NCBI GenBank assembly: GCA_037783545.1
Contig: JBBELK010000515.1
Location: 186,001-250,000 of the forward strand
Direction of reading: 5' to 3'
From: Henricia sp. BOLD:AAB3569
Taxonomy: Eukaryota; Echinodermata; Asteroidea; Spinulosida; Echinasteridae
DNA length: 64,000 nucleotides
In this document: one piece after another, positions 1 through 9,689 of the stretch
Position numbering within the stretch: position 1 is the stretch's first letter
Layout of the letters: the number at the start of each line of letters is the position of its first letter
Notes under the pieces: generated by a model
Database searches by the model: none
The model's input: the letters and a program-made list of their open reading frames with translations, nothing else
What the model was told of the DNA's origin: nothing
Position numbers and translations under genes: made by a program

Positions 1-299
1 GCAGTAATAAACTTCAGGAATAAACCGTGTATCACACGGCCGGAAATAAAACTAACTCCAAGGACACGTGATTTATCGGAACCAGAATCTAGTTCCGATA
101 AATCACATGACCTCGATTTTTTGAAAAATGCTCAAAAATGGCACAATTTGGTGGTTTCTTTTCAAGTTCTCTTCAGTCTATTTCGGAAAGACTTTCAGAA
201 TCATGTATGGGTCTATTACGAGCCCAAAATAAGTCGGTTTGTCCCTTTAAATCCATGTCGAATGAAGCATTTCTCTAATGTGAACGGGATCATTCTTAC

Positions 300-608
300 C
301 TCATCATATCCCATACTAGTAAGGTGATGCAGCATCTGCCTATTAACCACCGTCGCCCCTAACGACACACCCTCGCCTACCCCGTTGGCGTTGGGTGGTC
401 CCAGACTATTCCTGATCTCCTCCAACTTCTTCTGGTGCGGGCCAAACTTTTTCCGTCCGATGTCCCTGCCAAGGACCTGACCCCCTTGCGCGCCATTGCC
501 GTTTGCCTGATCCTGGTTTACATGGAGACGGTCGAGGGATTCCTTGATTTCCAGGAGCATTTTCCGATTGTTGGTGACAGTGTTTCGGGGGCGGGCCCCC
601 CTCTGCAT
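300..608 (-). CDS. LATS1: LATS1/2 (Warts) kinase, first coding exon
   Basis: This exon encodes the N-terminus of the Hippo-pathway serine/threonine kinase LATS, which phosphorylates YAP/TAZ in the cytoplasm. Translation from ATG at 608 gives 103 codons and contains the LATS N-terminal blocks in order: RKMLLEIKESL (human RQMLQEIRESL), KKFGPHQKKLEEIRNSL (human PKFGTHHKALQEIRNSL) and NRQMLHHLTSMGYDE, the start of the UBA domain. The exon ends at a consensus donor (GAG|GTAAGA, intron from 299 leftwards), so the intron splits the UBA domain. A strong acceptor (tctttctgttgcag) ends at 694, making 609-693 5' UTR within the same exon; an in-frame stop lies upstream, which fixes the start. The rest, including the kinase domain, lies left of the window. 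The open frame running on to 216 is intron read-through. LATS1 is used for the vertebrate-like single orthologue; LATS2 matches about as well. Confidence 0.87.
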
Positions 609-780
609 TTCTCTGAGTGTTTTTTGCAGGGGGAACACCCTTTGGCCCTGTTACTTTGTTGTCAGTTAGTTTATGTCCACTATGGCATTCTCTCTGCAAC
701 AGAAAGAAAGAATGTGAAAGCTTTTTACCTCAGTATGCCGTGTTCTAAATGACACCACCAAAAAGGCACCAGAAGTTTGA

Positions 781-1830
781 CCTGGGGCCAATTTCATGAT
801 GCTGTTCAGCAGAAAAAAAATGCTTAGCACAGAATTTATTTGCTTTATTATATTGGAAAAAGAGATTGCCGTCTGTAATCTGTATAATTTACTAATATTT
901 TGCTATACTGTTTCTAAAAAACAATTTAGGCTATTTGCCACTAGACCGAATTTCAGGGGTGGCCCCGAGGCAAAGCCGGGGTGAAAATAAGCCTCGTTTC
1001 CCACTTGAAATTCTCACCCACGCGCCACCCCCAAGATTGCTTTTCTCTGGGGCAAGTTCAACCCTGCTCGGGACCAGGCTTTAATATTTTGGCCCCTGGG
1101 CGAGACACATCCCCGTACAATGGCAAAGGTCATTTAAAACAAGCAACATGAATGCCGCGCAACTTTTTACATCCATGCTACCGGTATATGCTGGCATAAC
1201 GTTTTCCACACGTGCGCGTGTGATTCTAATATTTTAAGTTCCAGTTGCACTGCCCAATAATCGCCTTTCAGCTTATACGTCAGCTACGTGTACGTGTATA
1301 TCGCAGGAAAAAAAGACAAATCAGGGGTTGATGAAATTTGTAAATGAATTGCCATTTGGGGGATGACGAAATACAAAAGCCCCAGGGCGAACTATGTGTG
1401 GTTTAAGAAAGACAAAAGACGCGAGCCGGGATTGAACTTGGGCAGCCCCAGTGCGAGTTCGTCCTAGGGTTTCATGTTCTAGTGGGAAAAGACCTTTTGA
1501 TGTACAATTTTCACTGAAAACCATATATGGGTCATTCTATAAATTTGGGGTCCACTTTTTCTGTCCCCGTTACATCTTGTAAAATGTTGTATTTTGTAAA
1601 TTCAGGACATATTCTTTAAATGCCTTCTATTTCAAAGAGTGATTACATAAAATACAATTCATAAAAATATGTTTTGAAGGCATTTTTAATGATACTTGTA
1701 TGGCAAATAGCAGTATGTCAGGTGTAACGGGGACAGAAAAATGTCACACGTTGGACCCCAAATTTATAGAATGACCCATAAAAGTTCTGTGCTAAGCAAG
1801 TTTTTGTGCTAAACAGCATTATGAAATGCA
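781..1830. mobile_element. MITE split by a later insertion
   Basis: The left part (about 781-930) and right part (about 1786-1830) match the two ends of the compact copy at 15678-15923. Left end has CAATTTCATGATGCTGTT and TTAGCACAGAATTTATTTG; right end has TTTTTGTGCTAAACAGCATT. About 850 bp of unrelated DNA sits between them, including another MITE at 1529-1777 and a tRNA-like remnant near 1415-1500. I see nothing coding in the insert. Confidence 0.6.
1529..1777. mobile_element. MITE, GGGTC family, copy 1
   Basis: Inverted ends run GGGTCATTCTATAAATTTGG ... to the complement finishing at GACCC. Subterminal motifs CCCCGTTACA and TGTAACGGGG mirror each other. Flanks are ATAT and ATAA, an imperfect 4-bp duplication. 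Sister copies are at 2001-2246, 24420-24662 and (diverged) 47215-47662. Confidence 0.8.
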
Positions 1831-2000
1831 TAGTTCCGACCTGTCAATCAACCGAACCCGCCGACCAATCACAACAGAGCTAGCAGAGATCACCCACATA
1901 GGTCAAAGTGCACTGTCTAACAACAACATCACGCGATGTTCTGCCCCATACAATTTGTACAGTGTTGTATGCGATGATCCGGGTGAATTTTTGGTTTCAA

Positions 2001-2246
2001 GGGTCTTTCTATAAATTAGGGGTCCAATGTTGGTGTCCCCCATTACATTTTACATCTTGTTTTTTGTAAATTCAGGACACATTCTTTAAATACTTTCCAT
2101 CTCAAAGAGTGAGTACATAAAGTACAATTCATACAAAATGGTTTAAAAGCCATTTTAATGATTTTTGTACGAAAAATAACACATATCAGGTGTAACGGGG
2201 GACACCAAATGTCACACTTTTGGACCCCCAATTTATAGAAAGACCC
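2001..2246. mobile_element. MITE, GGGTC family, copy 2
   Basis: Inverted ends GGGTCTTTCTATAAATTAGG and its complement bound a 246-bp element. A perfect 4-bp target duplication TCAA lies at 1997-2000 and 2247-2250. It carries the same internal TGTAACGGGGGACA motif as its sisters. Confidence 0.85.
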
Positions 2247-2323
2247 TCAAGGCCGATCGTTTCGTTGTTCAAAGGTACGAAAGCACGTATATCATGATAT
2301 GACATCCCTGTATTACTGGCCCT

Positions 2324-2835
2324 TTACACCCCGTTTACACTCGATTCGCCTTTGCCGAATCGAACTCCGCAATTTCCAAAAAGGAGTTGAAGCCGGGTAG
2401 GCACTAAGTGTAAACGCAAGACGTGAATTTAAAAAGGCGGATCAGACCCGGGTCTGATCCGCCTTTTTCAAGTCACCTTTGGGGTAGGGTTGAACCCCGC
2501 AATTGCGGGGTTGAACTTGCGGGGTTGAACCCTGCAATCATCAAGGTCGCTTGTAGTGTAAACGCTACCCGAATACAGATTCGGCAATTTGAGTGTCCTT
2601 GGGGCGGTGCCCGCAGTGTAGTAGATTTAATTGACCAATCTGGCACTAGTGCAGCAACACCTAACAGCTCACGCATGCGCTGCAGTTACATTTAGTGGTG
2701 ACTTTTGCGGTTTCTGAAGCGAGTTGAAGCGATTTGGGGTGTAGTGTAAACGCGGCAAATGTTCAGTTTTGTGGTCGCAATAAAAATGCTGGATCTGTAT
2801 CCACCTTTGCCGATTCGAGTGTAAACGCGGTGTAA
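2324..2835. mobile_element. MITE with GTGTAAACGC motifs and palindromes
   Basis: Inverted ends TTACACCCCGTTTACACTCG and CGAGTGTAAACGCGGTGTAA bound a 512-bp non-coding element. Inside are repeated AGTGTAAACG motifs, a perfect 38-bp palindrome at 2431-2468 centred on CCCGGG, and a 20-bp palindrome at 2493-2512. Superfamily not assigned. Confidence 0.7.
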
Positions 2836-3431
2836 CTCGGTGTGTTCTAAGATAACTGTCGACCCTGAAACATGAATACCTTTGAGTTTTTTCTAACTAG
2901 GCAAACTCGGAACTATGCATTGGCCCCTGCTCTAAGATAAAGGGCTGTCCATAAAGTACACTTGGTACATGTACATACACACGAAACTTTTTAGTGGTTA
3001 TTGGGTCATATAAGGAGAATAAGTCCAACCAGTAAATGGAATTATTTCCAAAGGCCTCACAAGATTCCTTCTTCCAAGTGCTAACCACACACCAAAATAG
3101 CAGTGGAACATAGGGTACGTTCAGACGAGGCGTAAGTTAATCGTTAATCCGAAAATACTAAGTTATTCCTCGTTGGAACGCTCTAATCCACCCGCAGAGG
3201 AGTAAGTTACGCCACCAAGGTGGCGTAACTTATTCTCGCGAAAAGTGGAGGAATAGCGCAAGTTGCGCCAAGGACAACTGTCACCCCCTGATGCGCCGAG
3301 TCGTAAATCTCCGGGGGAACGCAACTGACCTGCCACTTCCTGTAGTAGTTTATTCGCGCTGACCAACTACCATACCCTCCATTACCGTAATATCCACGTG
3401 TATTAAATTCCGATGAGAGAACAACTGGAAC

Positions 3432-3863
3432 ATGGCTGCTGAAAAATATACTCAAATTCGTGGATCAAATTGGCAAAGTCGGGAAATCCTCGCTCTAATA
3501 ACTATTTGGGACGAGGAATTCCATCATGCTGCGCCGGTGATGAAGAAGACCATACTGGAAAGGATTGCGTCCAGATTGGCGGAGTTGCACTTCGGCTACC
3601 CTCCACGGACGACACTCCAAATAAAAAACAAAATCAAGGGGCTGAAGCAGAACCCTAACCCTAACCCTTCTCATGATTTTATCCAGCATGCACTCGATTG
3701 TTACACTCGGCCTCATCATCCGACGACCCCTCTCTTTCACCCCGAATACAGGCAAGCAAAAACGCGAAAAATATCGTTGATCAAATTGCACGGAGCCATT
3801 TTGACATATCCCACATGCACAATGCGCGGTGAGCATACATGTATACTGGGCCTTGTTTATTAG
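3432..3863 (+). CDS. Transposon Myb/SANT-like DNA-binding protein
   Basis: The 143-residue frame has a Myb/SANT-like (trihelix-type) domain over residues 10-75: W16 with the following Q-REILALI, W30DEEF, then ERIASRLAEL and TLQIKNKIKGLKQ, the spacing typical of the Myb-like partner protein of Harbinger transposons, which brings transposase to the element ends. Past residue 75 the frame runs through three copies of AACCCT (3651-3668) and shows no domain, so the true protein probably ends or splices there. It sits wholly inside the 3113-4359 element, so this is a transposon gene and not a host gene. The end is also uncertain because the nested element begins one base later. Confidence 0.6.
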   Translation: MAAEKYTQIRGSNWQSREILALITIWDEEFHHAAPVMKKTILERIASRLAELHFGYPPRTTLQIKNKIKGLKQNPNPNPSHDFIQHALDCYTRPHHPTTPLFHPEYRQAKTRKISLIKLHGAILTYPTCTMRGEHTCILGLVY

Positions 3864-4111
3864 GGAGGTTTAGATGCACGTAAAACGCAAACGTGAACGC
3901 GAAATTATTTCAGCATCGGTCACCTCAGGAGGAGGTCTTACTCTTAGAACTCGGGCTCGAATCTTGGTCACATGCAAAAGTTTTATTTCACCACAAAAGT
4001 AAAAAATGTAGGTTTTTGTTTTCATCTGTTCTATTAAAGTCCTCAGAATAATGACCAAGTGTTTAAAGCATTTCACGTTCGCGTTCGCGTTTTACGTGCA
4101 TCTAAACCTCC
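3864..4111. mobile_element. MITE nested in the Harbinger-like element
   Basis: Inverted ends read GGAGGTTTAGATGCACGTAA and then AACG/GAACG repeats (AACGTGAACGCGAAAT at left; ATTTCACGTTCGCGTT at right). A short sister is at 56102-56252. An internal tRNA B-box-like ggctcgaatctt is present near 3950. No coding sequence. Confidence 0.7.
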
Positions 4112-4359
4112 ATATTATGTTGTGGATGCATTATGGCGCGCCGCCGTTTTCCCGCACGCGCGCTTGCGTGACCGGAAGGTCACCTCAGGAATTTCGCGTT
4201 GCTTAATCTCGGAGGAATAACTTGAGCCACTTTTATCGTGAAGTGCCGGCGTAACTTTTCTGTATGAACGCAAGCGTATTTTGGATTAAGGAATTATTAT
4301 CTAAACAACCCAAGCGCAATTAAAAAAGTACCAACTTGTGCCTCTGTCTGAACGTACCC

Positions 4360-5262
4360 ATAGCTCCAAATGGCAGCTGTTTAAGGTGATTAAAGAGAAC
4401 AGTTATAATCAAATGTTATTATACTGAGAAAGCAATGGCAATATAAAACACCTGTTATGTCATACTGCTAATAAGAAGGCAGTAGGAACACTGCAATGAT
4501 CCACCATTGTCCAGTGTGGGAACATTCCGTGTCAATTAGCACCTATTTAAAGAACAGAGCCTGGGGAGCTGCTTGGGCCAATAAATTGCCTGTCTATATG
4601 GACAAATAATTGGCTATGTCTCCCTACAATGCCCTAGGCAAGCTTGACTCTGGGGTGTGTATCTAGGAATGGATCCAGGCCAGCATTAGAGGCATATTTC
4701 AGGTTATGCTAACACTAGGCCTTTTCCCACTACCCACCTCCGACCCAGGTAACTTTTCTACCCGGGTAGCGGTAAATAACCGGGGTTACATTTAACCCGG
4801 AGTTTCTTTTCACACGACAAGCGTTAACCCGGAGAAGCACTTACCCGGGTCGTCTCTTACATGGGTACAACAGCGACCCTTTTCCCACGGCATTTCTGCA
4901 TGCGCACGTACCCGGGTACACCAATCAGCACAAATACCCAGAAACAATTGCGTGTGGAAAATCGATCGATCAGGCTGCGCGCGCAAACACAAACATGGCG
5001 GACGACACAGAAACATCGCTGGCAATTTAGCTGTTAATATTTCGCATGTTTAATAATATTTATTGATGTGTGCTTTGTCACTGGCCCCACGCGTATTTTG
5101 TTGTACACTACATGTACCTTCAGAAGAGTACCAGTTTGACAGTGCCATTCAAGTGCGGGCGCACTTGCAACCTTTGACCCAATCATTATTGCGGCAAGAA
5201 TTTAACTTTAACCCGGAGAATCGTCTCAAGGTCGCCGTTAACCCCGAGATTGGTGGGTTAAC
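4360..5262. repeat. Gene-free interval with ACCCGGGT-rich repeat
   Basis: About 4720-5260 is studded with ACCCGGGT, TAACCCGG and CCGGGTTAA motifs in both orientations, as in a MITE with degenerate inverted ends, but clean termini were not found. 4380-4700 shows nothing recognisable. Confidence 0.4.
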
Positions 5263-5690
5263 CCGTCGCAATGCACCAGTATTTACTTCAAAAGAGCTTC
5301 ATTGTAAGCCACAATATCATCTTTTTTTCACAAAACGGGTAATAGTAGATTGTTGTTATATTACATGAAGTGTTTTTCACGTTTGTATTTTAAATTACAA
5401 GGACAAAACAGGCATGATAAACATTCACTTCGTGTATTTTCCATTCAATACTGCACAGACCGTTTTGTATGTTTCTCAGGATGACGTCAAAACCCTGTTG
5501 ATAAACAAGCCAAGTGACCTCGAGCGTTTCAGAATTTCGGGTGAAGAGGGTCGGAACTGCTTTACGTTTTAAGCAAAAGCCTGTCGATTTTTTGGGAAAA
5601 ACAAGTTGTGATGGTGTTGTAGACACATACACCTCCATGATAAACAGAAAAACTAACAAAATGTGGAAGGGGGAATTCTAGCTGTTTTTA
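5263..5690 (-). repeat. Dispersed repeat, inverted relative to copy at 29094
   Basis: About 430 bp align in reverse orientation with 29094-29520, for instance TACACCTCCATGATAAACAG here against CTGTTTATCATGGAGGTGTA there. Short open frames in both copies differ and look like chance products. It probably belongs to a longer transposon. Confidence 0.7.
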
Positions 5691-5804
5691 CCTTTTTAAT
5701 GTCTATATTTCCACTTTTTATAAAGAAATTAAATACTCGGCCTAAAATTGATAATTTGGAAATAAAAAAACTTGCGTTTATTTTTACAAACAATCATTGA
5801 TTTT

Positions 5805-5970
5805 CTTGACGGTGTCCGACTGCTTCCTCGCAGTTTACTGACGGTTCCTGATGGTAGTTGTCAGGTCGCAGACTGCTTCCCGACGGTTCGCGACTGCTTT
5901 CCGACTACTTCCCGATGGCTCCAGACTGCTTCCCGACTGCTCCTGATGGATTCTAAAGGTCCCCGACTAT
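5805..5970 (+). repeat. Degenerate GACTGCTTCCCGAC minisatellite
   Basis: Irregular tandem copies of a 14-20 bp unit (GACTGCTTCCCGACGG and variants) occur about eight times. The open frame across it is a by-product of the repeat. The rest of 5691-6043 shows nothing. Confidence 0.6.
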
Positions 5971-6052
5971 CTCCATGGTGATATGATACTCAGTAGGACT
6001 CTTACTAGTTTAAGTACAGTGCACGGAGTCTCAACTGGTGAATGTCCCGTAC

Positions 6053-6440
6053 GCGTGGTTTTTTTTTACACCGCAGCGAGGGGTACACCCCAATTTTTCA
6101 ACCCGAATAGAGTCTAAGTTTCCAATGACTGACACTTCTCGAGTGACAATCTTGGAAATAGTGACAACTCTTACTCTCACTATTAGAGAAAAAGAAGAAA
6201 CCGTGAAAATTCGGAAAATCCCAAACATGCATAGATTCGAACCAGGGACCTTATGATTAATGTCGAGTTCTCTTCTAACCAGACCACGAAGCTGGTTGCA
6301 AACCGACCGCATTCAAAACCCTAAATTCCTTTAAAATAACCAACCCTGAACCCTAACCTATTATATAGTCTCCTCTCAAGACGCTAAAAAGGTACAAACC
6401 CCATTGTTCTCCCCTCGCAGTGGTGTAAAAAAAAGTACGC
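6053..6440. mobile_element. Mutator-like MITE with 9-bp duplication
   Basis: Inverted ends GCGT(GG/AC)TTTTTTTTACACC are followed on both sides by (A/G)CGAGGGG-type sequence. The target duplication GTCCCGTAC is perfect at 6044-6052 and 6441-6449. It encloses a tRNA-derived stretch on the minus strand. Confidence 0.75.
6215..6310 (-). repeat. tRNA-derived SINE fragment
   Basis: On the minus strand an A-box-like TGGTTAGAAGAG is followed about 40 bases later by a B box GGTTCGAATC, the RNA polymerase III promoter layout of tRNA-derived SINEs. The cloverleaf is not complete, so this is not a working tRNA gene. Confidence 0.55.
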
Positions 6441-6449
6441 GTCCCGTAC

Positions 6450-7557
6450 ATACCAGTATGACATTGCTAGTATTAATTTCATTATTGTTTTACAATATCA
6501 CATTATCATGATTATAGCCTGAAGCCAGACACATTGTCTGGTTTTGTAATGTTGTTAAACACACACAATCATGCAGTAGGCCTACAACATGTACAAATAC
6601 GGATTAGTGGATACAATCATCAATGTCACATGAATGTAGCCTCTGCCATGCCAGCTCTGTGCGCACTATGCCATGGCTATGCTAAACAGATTAGGCCTAT
6701 CAACATGATCAACATACATGACATAGGTCCTAATAAATAAATAATTATCAACAACTTACAATGTATTTCGTTTAACGTAAAAATATTCTCGGGTTTTTCC
6801 TTCCACTTCACACCGCCTCTTTTGCCGAACAAACAGTCAGATATATTCCAAATCATGGTTTCAGTCGACGGTGTGTGTCAAGTCGGCACTGCATCAACAC
6901 GTTACCGACGGAAGCCATTTTGGTTTGAAGTCGCCGGTGGTAGATTGGAATTCGCAACTTTTCTCCCAGAAAATTATCCTCACATGGTTCCGGAATAAAA
7001 TTTCCAAACGGACGAAGGTCCCTTTGTTCGGCTTCCCTATTTTATAAGTGAATATTAGCTACCTAATTGGTGATATCCTGGTTACACTTTCGAGAACTAC
7101 CGTAGTAAAATCGGAAATTAAAGCCAGTACTGTACTATACTATACAAACGGTCGGTGACAATATCATTATGCAGTATCTCGCTCAGATTCATGGGAAATT
7201 CTTGCGTTTAGGGAGAATTTAATTGTGATCACGAAAACATTCGACCATAACTGCACGTGCGTAATACAATCTTGTGTAGCCTCGGAGAACCTGTACATAA
7301 TATTTTTGCTAAATGTATAAAAATTTATTTGTTGAATATACGAAATGGTTGAATTTTAAAATTAAAAAGAATATCTTAATTTGTTTGTACTCCGAATTTA
7401 TTTTTGAAATGATACGAAATTTTACAATTAAAGATACTATCTTAATTAGCAATTTATTTATGAAATCATACGAAATTTTAAAATTGAAGAGAATATCTTA
7501 ATTAGCACGTGCTAAGTTCTATTTATTTTTGAATATATACGAAAAGGCTAAAACTAA
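6450..7557. other. AT-rich interval without recognised features
   Basis: Neither strand shows a convincing exon. Around 7310-7500 an ATTTATTTTTGAA / ATACGAAATTTTAAAATT block repeats three or four times as a loose AT-rich direct repeat. Confidence 0.4.
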
Positions 7558-7695
7558 GGCCGTGTCCGAATTCAATGCCTGTGGCTTGAACTTACACACG
7601 ATTCCAGAGAACACGCTAGATAACGGCTTGATAACTTCCCATAAACTCGTGTGTAACTATATTTAGACGTAGCCAATATACTCGGATACAGCCTT
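7558..7695. mobile_element. MITE, GGCCGTGTCCGA family, copy 1
   Basis: Imperfect inverted ends AAGGCCGTGTCCGAATTC and its counterpart CTCGGATACAGCCTT bound about 140 bp. Inside are GTGGCTTGAAC and CGGCTTG(A)T, shared with copies at 8903-9034 and 20848-20965. Confidence 0.6.
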
Positions 7696-8354
7696 AGCCT
7701 AGGCTGCAGTTTCGCGATCGTCACACGCGCAAGTGGTTGGACGACACTAATTAAATTCTCCCAACTCGTTACACGGGAAGCAGGTCAATGAATTTCTTGT
7801 GCGGAATGTCCGTCGTTGTAACCTACAGGTGCTTTGATTGATTGACACTGCGAAGACACCCGCAAACCCCCTCCGAAGGCATTGTTCGCATAGTTTTGTG
7901 GTCACGTGGCCAAATAGTTGGCTACCGCGCATTAATCAAAGTCCAGAAGAGGGCGTCCTCTGCCAATTTTGGCAATTGGTTAATCATCCATGTAGGAAAG
8001 GTTTCCTTCCTCCATGGTTCATCAGTGCACGACCATTGTAACCACGATTGTTTAAAAACAGGCAATTCCTTTTTTTGGTTTCCGATTTACAACAAAAAGA
8101 AATGATTTCCTCTTTCAATTTGCATTCTGTTTATTGATTTATTTCATTTATTAGATCAACAACATCATCGATGCCAACTGCAGATCGTTTTTTTTATAGA
8201 AAATAGTGTTGTAAAATACTCGGACTCGAGTCCCGATCAATACTTAATTGGAGGCATGCAGTTTGCGACTCGATCGAGACTCGAAAGCAGTTTAACTCGA
8301 AGGCAGTACTTGACCTGACTTGGGACTCAAGCAAAGGGAGACCCTCGAACGCGC

Positions 8355-8710
8355 GAATGCTGTTTTACCAGGTCTAGTTGACACTTTTGGACTAACTCGC
8401 AAACCCGTTTGACCAGGTCTCATCAGTGGCGAGTTGACACTTTTGGACTAACTCGCGAATGCTGTTTTACCAGGTCTCAGTGGCTAGTTGACACTTTGGA
8501 CTATACTCGCGAAACCTGTTTGACCAGGTCTCAGTGGTTTATAGATAGTTGACACTTTTGGACTAACTCGCAGAACCAACATGCCGGACTTGACTTGACT
8601 TGGCACTGGTGTCAAATGACTTGACGTGACTTGGGATTTAAAAGCAGTTTGACTTGACTTGACTTGGGACTCGAAGGCAGTTTGACTCGATTCGACTTGG
8701 GATCAAGAGA
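8355..8710 (+). repeat. GTTGACACTTTTGGACTAACTC minisatellite
   Basis: Four imperfect tandem units of about 55-60 bp carry GTTGACACTTTTGGACTAAC and TTTGACCAGGTCTCAG-type blocks (8355-8590). They are followed by a TTGACTTGACTTGGGACTCG repeat tract to 8710. Confidence 0.7.
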
Positions 8711-8902
8711 GGGAGACTCGTTACAATCCTGGAAATATTCAGTTTTTGGAGGGAACATGGAGAAAAAAACCCAATCCACACGTTGTTACAGATGACTACA
8801 CTCTCCCGTGTTGGTCCTCCAGGAGGTAAAGAACATCAAAGCCCCGTGTGGAAACCACAGGAATATTGTTTTAATCGAGAGGTCAACTACGACGACACTA
8901 AG

Positions 8903-9034
8903 CCCATGTCTACATTTAATGGCTGCGGCTTGAAAAAACACAAACGTCAATAGAAGACGCTAGGTAAACGGCTTGAGCACTTTCCATAGACTCGAGTGTA
9001 ATTTCATGATGCAGCCAATGGATTCGGGCAGAGC
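8903..9034. mobile_element. MITE, GGCCGTGTCCGA family, copy 2
   Basis: It shares the ends and the internal GGCTGCGGCTTGAA and GACGCTAGGTAAACGGCTTG blocks with the copy at 7558-7695, and ends in GCAGCCAATGGATTCGGGCA. Confidence 0.55.
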
Positions 9035-9284
9035 CTAATATTGGAACACTGCCCAGCAGAGAAACAAACAGAATTCAGAAACTTGTCAATTGAACTTAAA
9101 AAGGTTTTTTTTTTTTATTTGGTACAAACTTCCTACCACTAGATTTTGCATAGGAAAGTCTGCAGAGTAAATTTGTGTTTCCTTGAGTAATGGGCATATA
9201 CAATCTCAGGGTTTAGTTTGCAGTTTAGAGCACCAAGAAGTTAAAGGCTGCGTCCAAATAATGTCTAGTTTTATGGCTAAGTAA

Positions 9285-9430
9285 TAGACCGTATCGAATA
9301 GCCGCCATTTCGTGGGGCACCTTTTGTTACTTAAACCGTTCAACAATGGAAGCACAATATGTGCAACCATGCATGTCCTCAAGGAACAAAGAAACTGCCC
9401 CACGAAATGGCGGTTATTCGATACGGTCTA
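9285..9430. mobile_element. TA-type MITE, TAGACCG family, copy 1
   Basis: A 146-bp element with inverted ends TAGACCGTATCGAATAGCCG extending through CCATTTCGTGGGGCA. Copies at 44175-44320 and 45572-45716 are almost identical. TA dinucleotides flank copy 2 on both sides, so a mariner-type TA target is likely. Confidence 0.8.
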
Positions 9431-9432
9431 TA

Positions 9433-9596
9433 GACTACTAAGGTATGACGTCAGTTGCCAGGGTAATTGGGTCTAGACATTCGCTGGTAATCTGCAAAGA
9501 CCATTGCTGAAGAGTAGGGAAACAGTTAATTGGTTTCAGTGTAGACCCAGTAACCTTGACAACACATTAAGGGGTGACGTTATCACTTCAGTACTC
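9433..9596. mobile_element. MITE, GACGTCAGTTGCC family, copy 1
   Basis: About 160 bp with inverted ends of the TGACGTCAGTTGCCAGGGTA type. Shared internal motifs TTCGCTGGTAATCTG and GTGTAGACCCAGTAACC recur at 48312-48475, 60064-60225 and 60271-60434. Confidence 0.75.
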
Positions 9597-9689
9597 TACA
9601 CGAGGCACCATATAAAATATTGCATTTATTACTTTGCCGGTATGCCCAATTGCCTATCCATACAAAACCCGAGAGAGAAGAGTTGGATT

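Larger units (their letters stand above)
3113..4359. mobile_element. Harbinger-like DNA transposon carrying a Myb-like gene
   Basis: Inverted ends GGGTACGTTCAGAC are exact at both sides and are flanked by a 3-bp duplication ATA (3110-3112 and 4360-4362). The interior encodes a Myb/SANT-like protein (3432-3863), as PIF/Harbinger elements do, but no DDE transposase, so this copy cannot move by itself. A second element (3864-4111) is nested in it. Harbinger is inferred from the 3-bp duplication plus the Myb-type protein; the usual TWA target is not matched. Confidence 0.65.

Noticed and set aside
216-299. Continuation of the LATS reading frame to a stop at 216
   Set aside because: It lies past a consensus donor and the residues no longer resemble the UBA domain; it is intron sequence.
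5390-5659. Minus-strand 89-residue protein, and its partner frame at 29141-29353
   Set aside because: The two copies of the repeat do not keep the same frame, so coding constraint is not supported.
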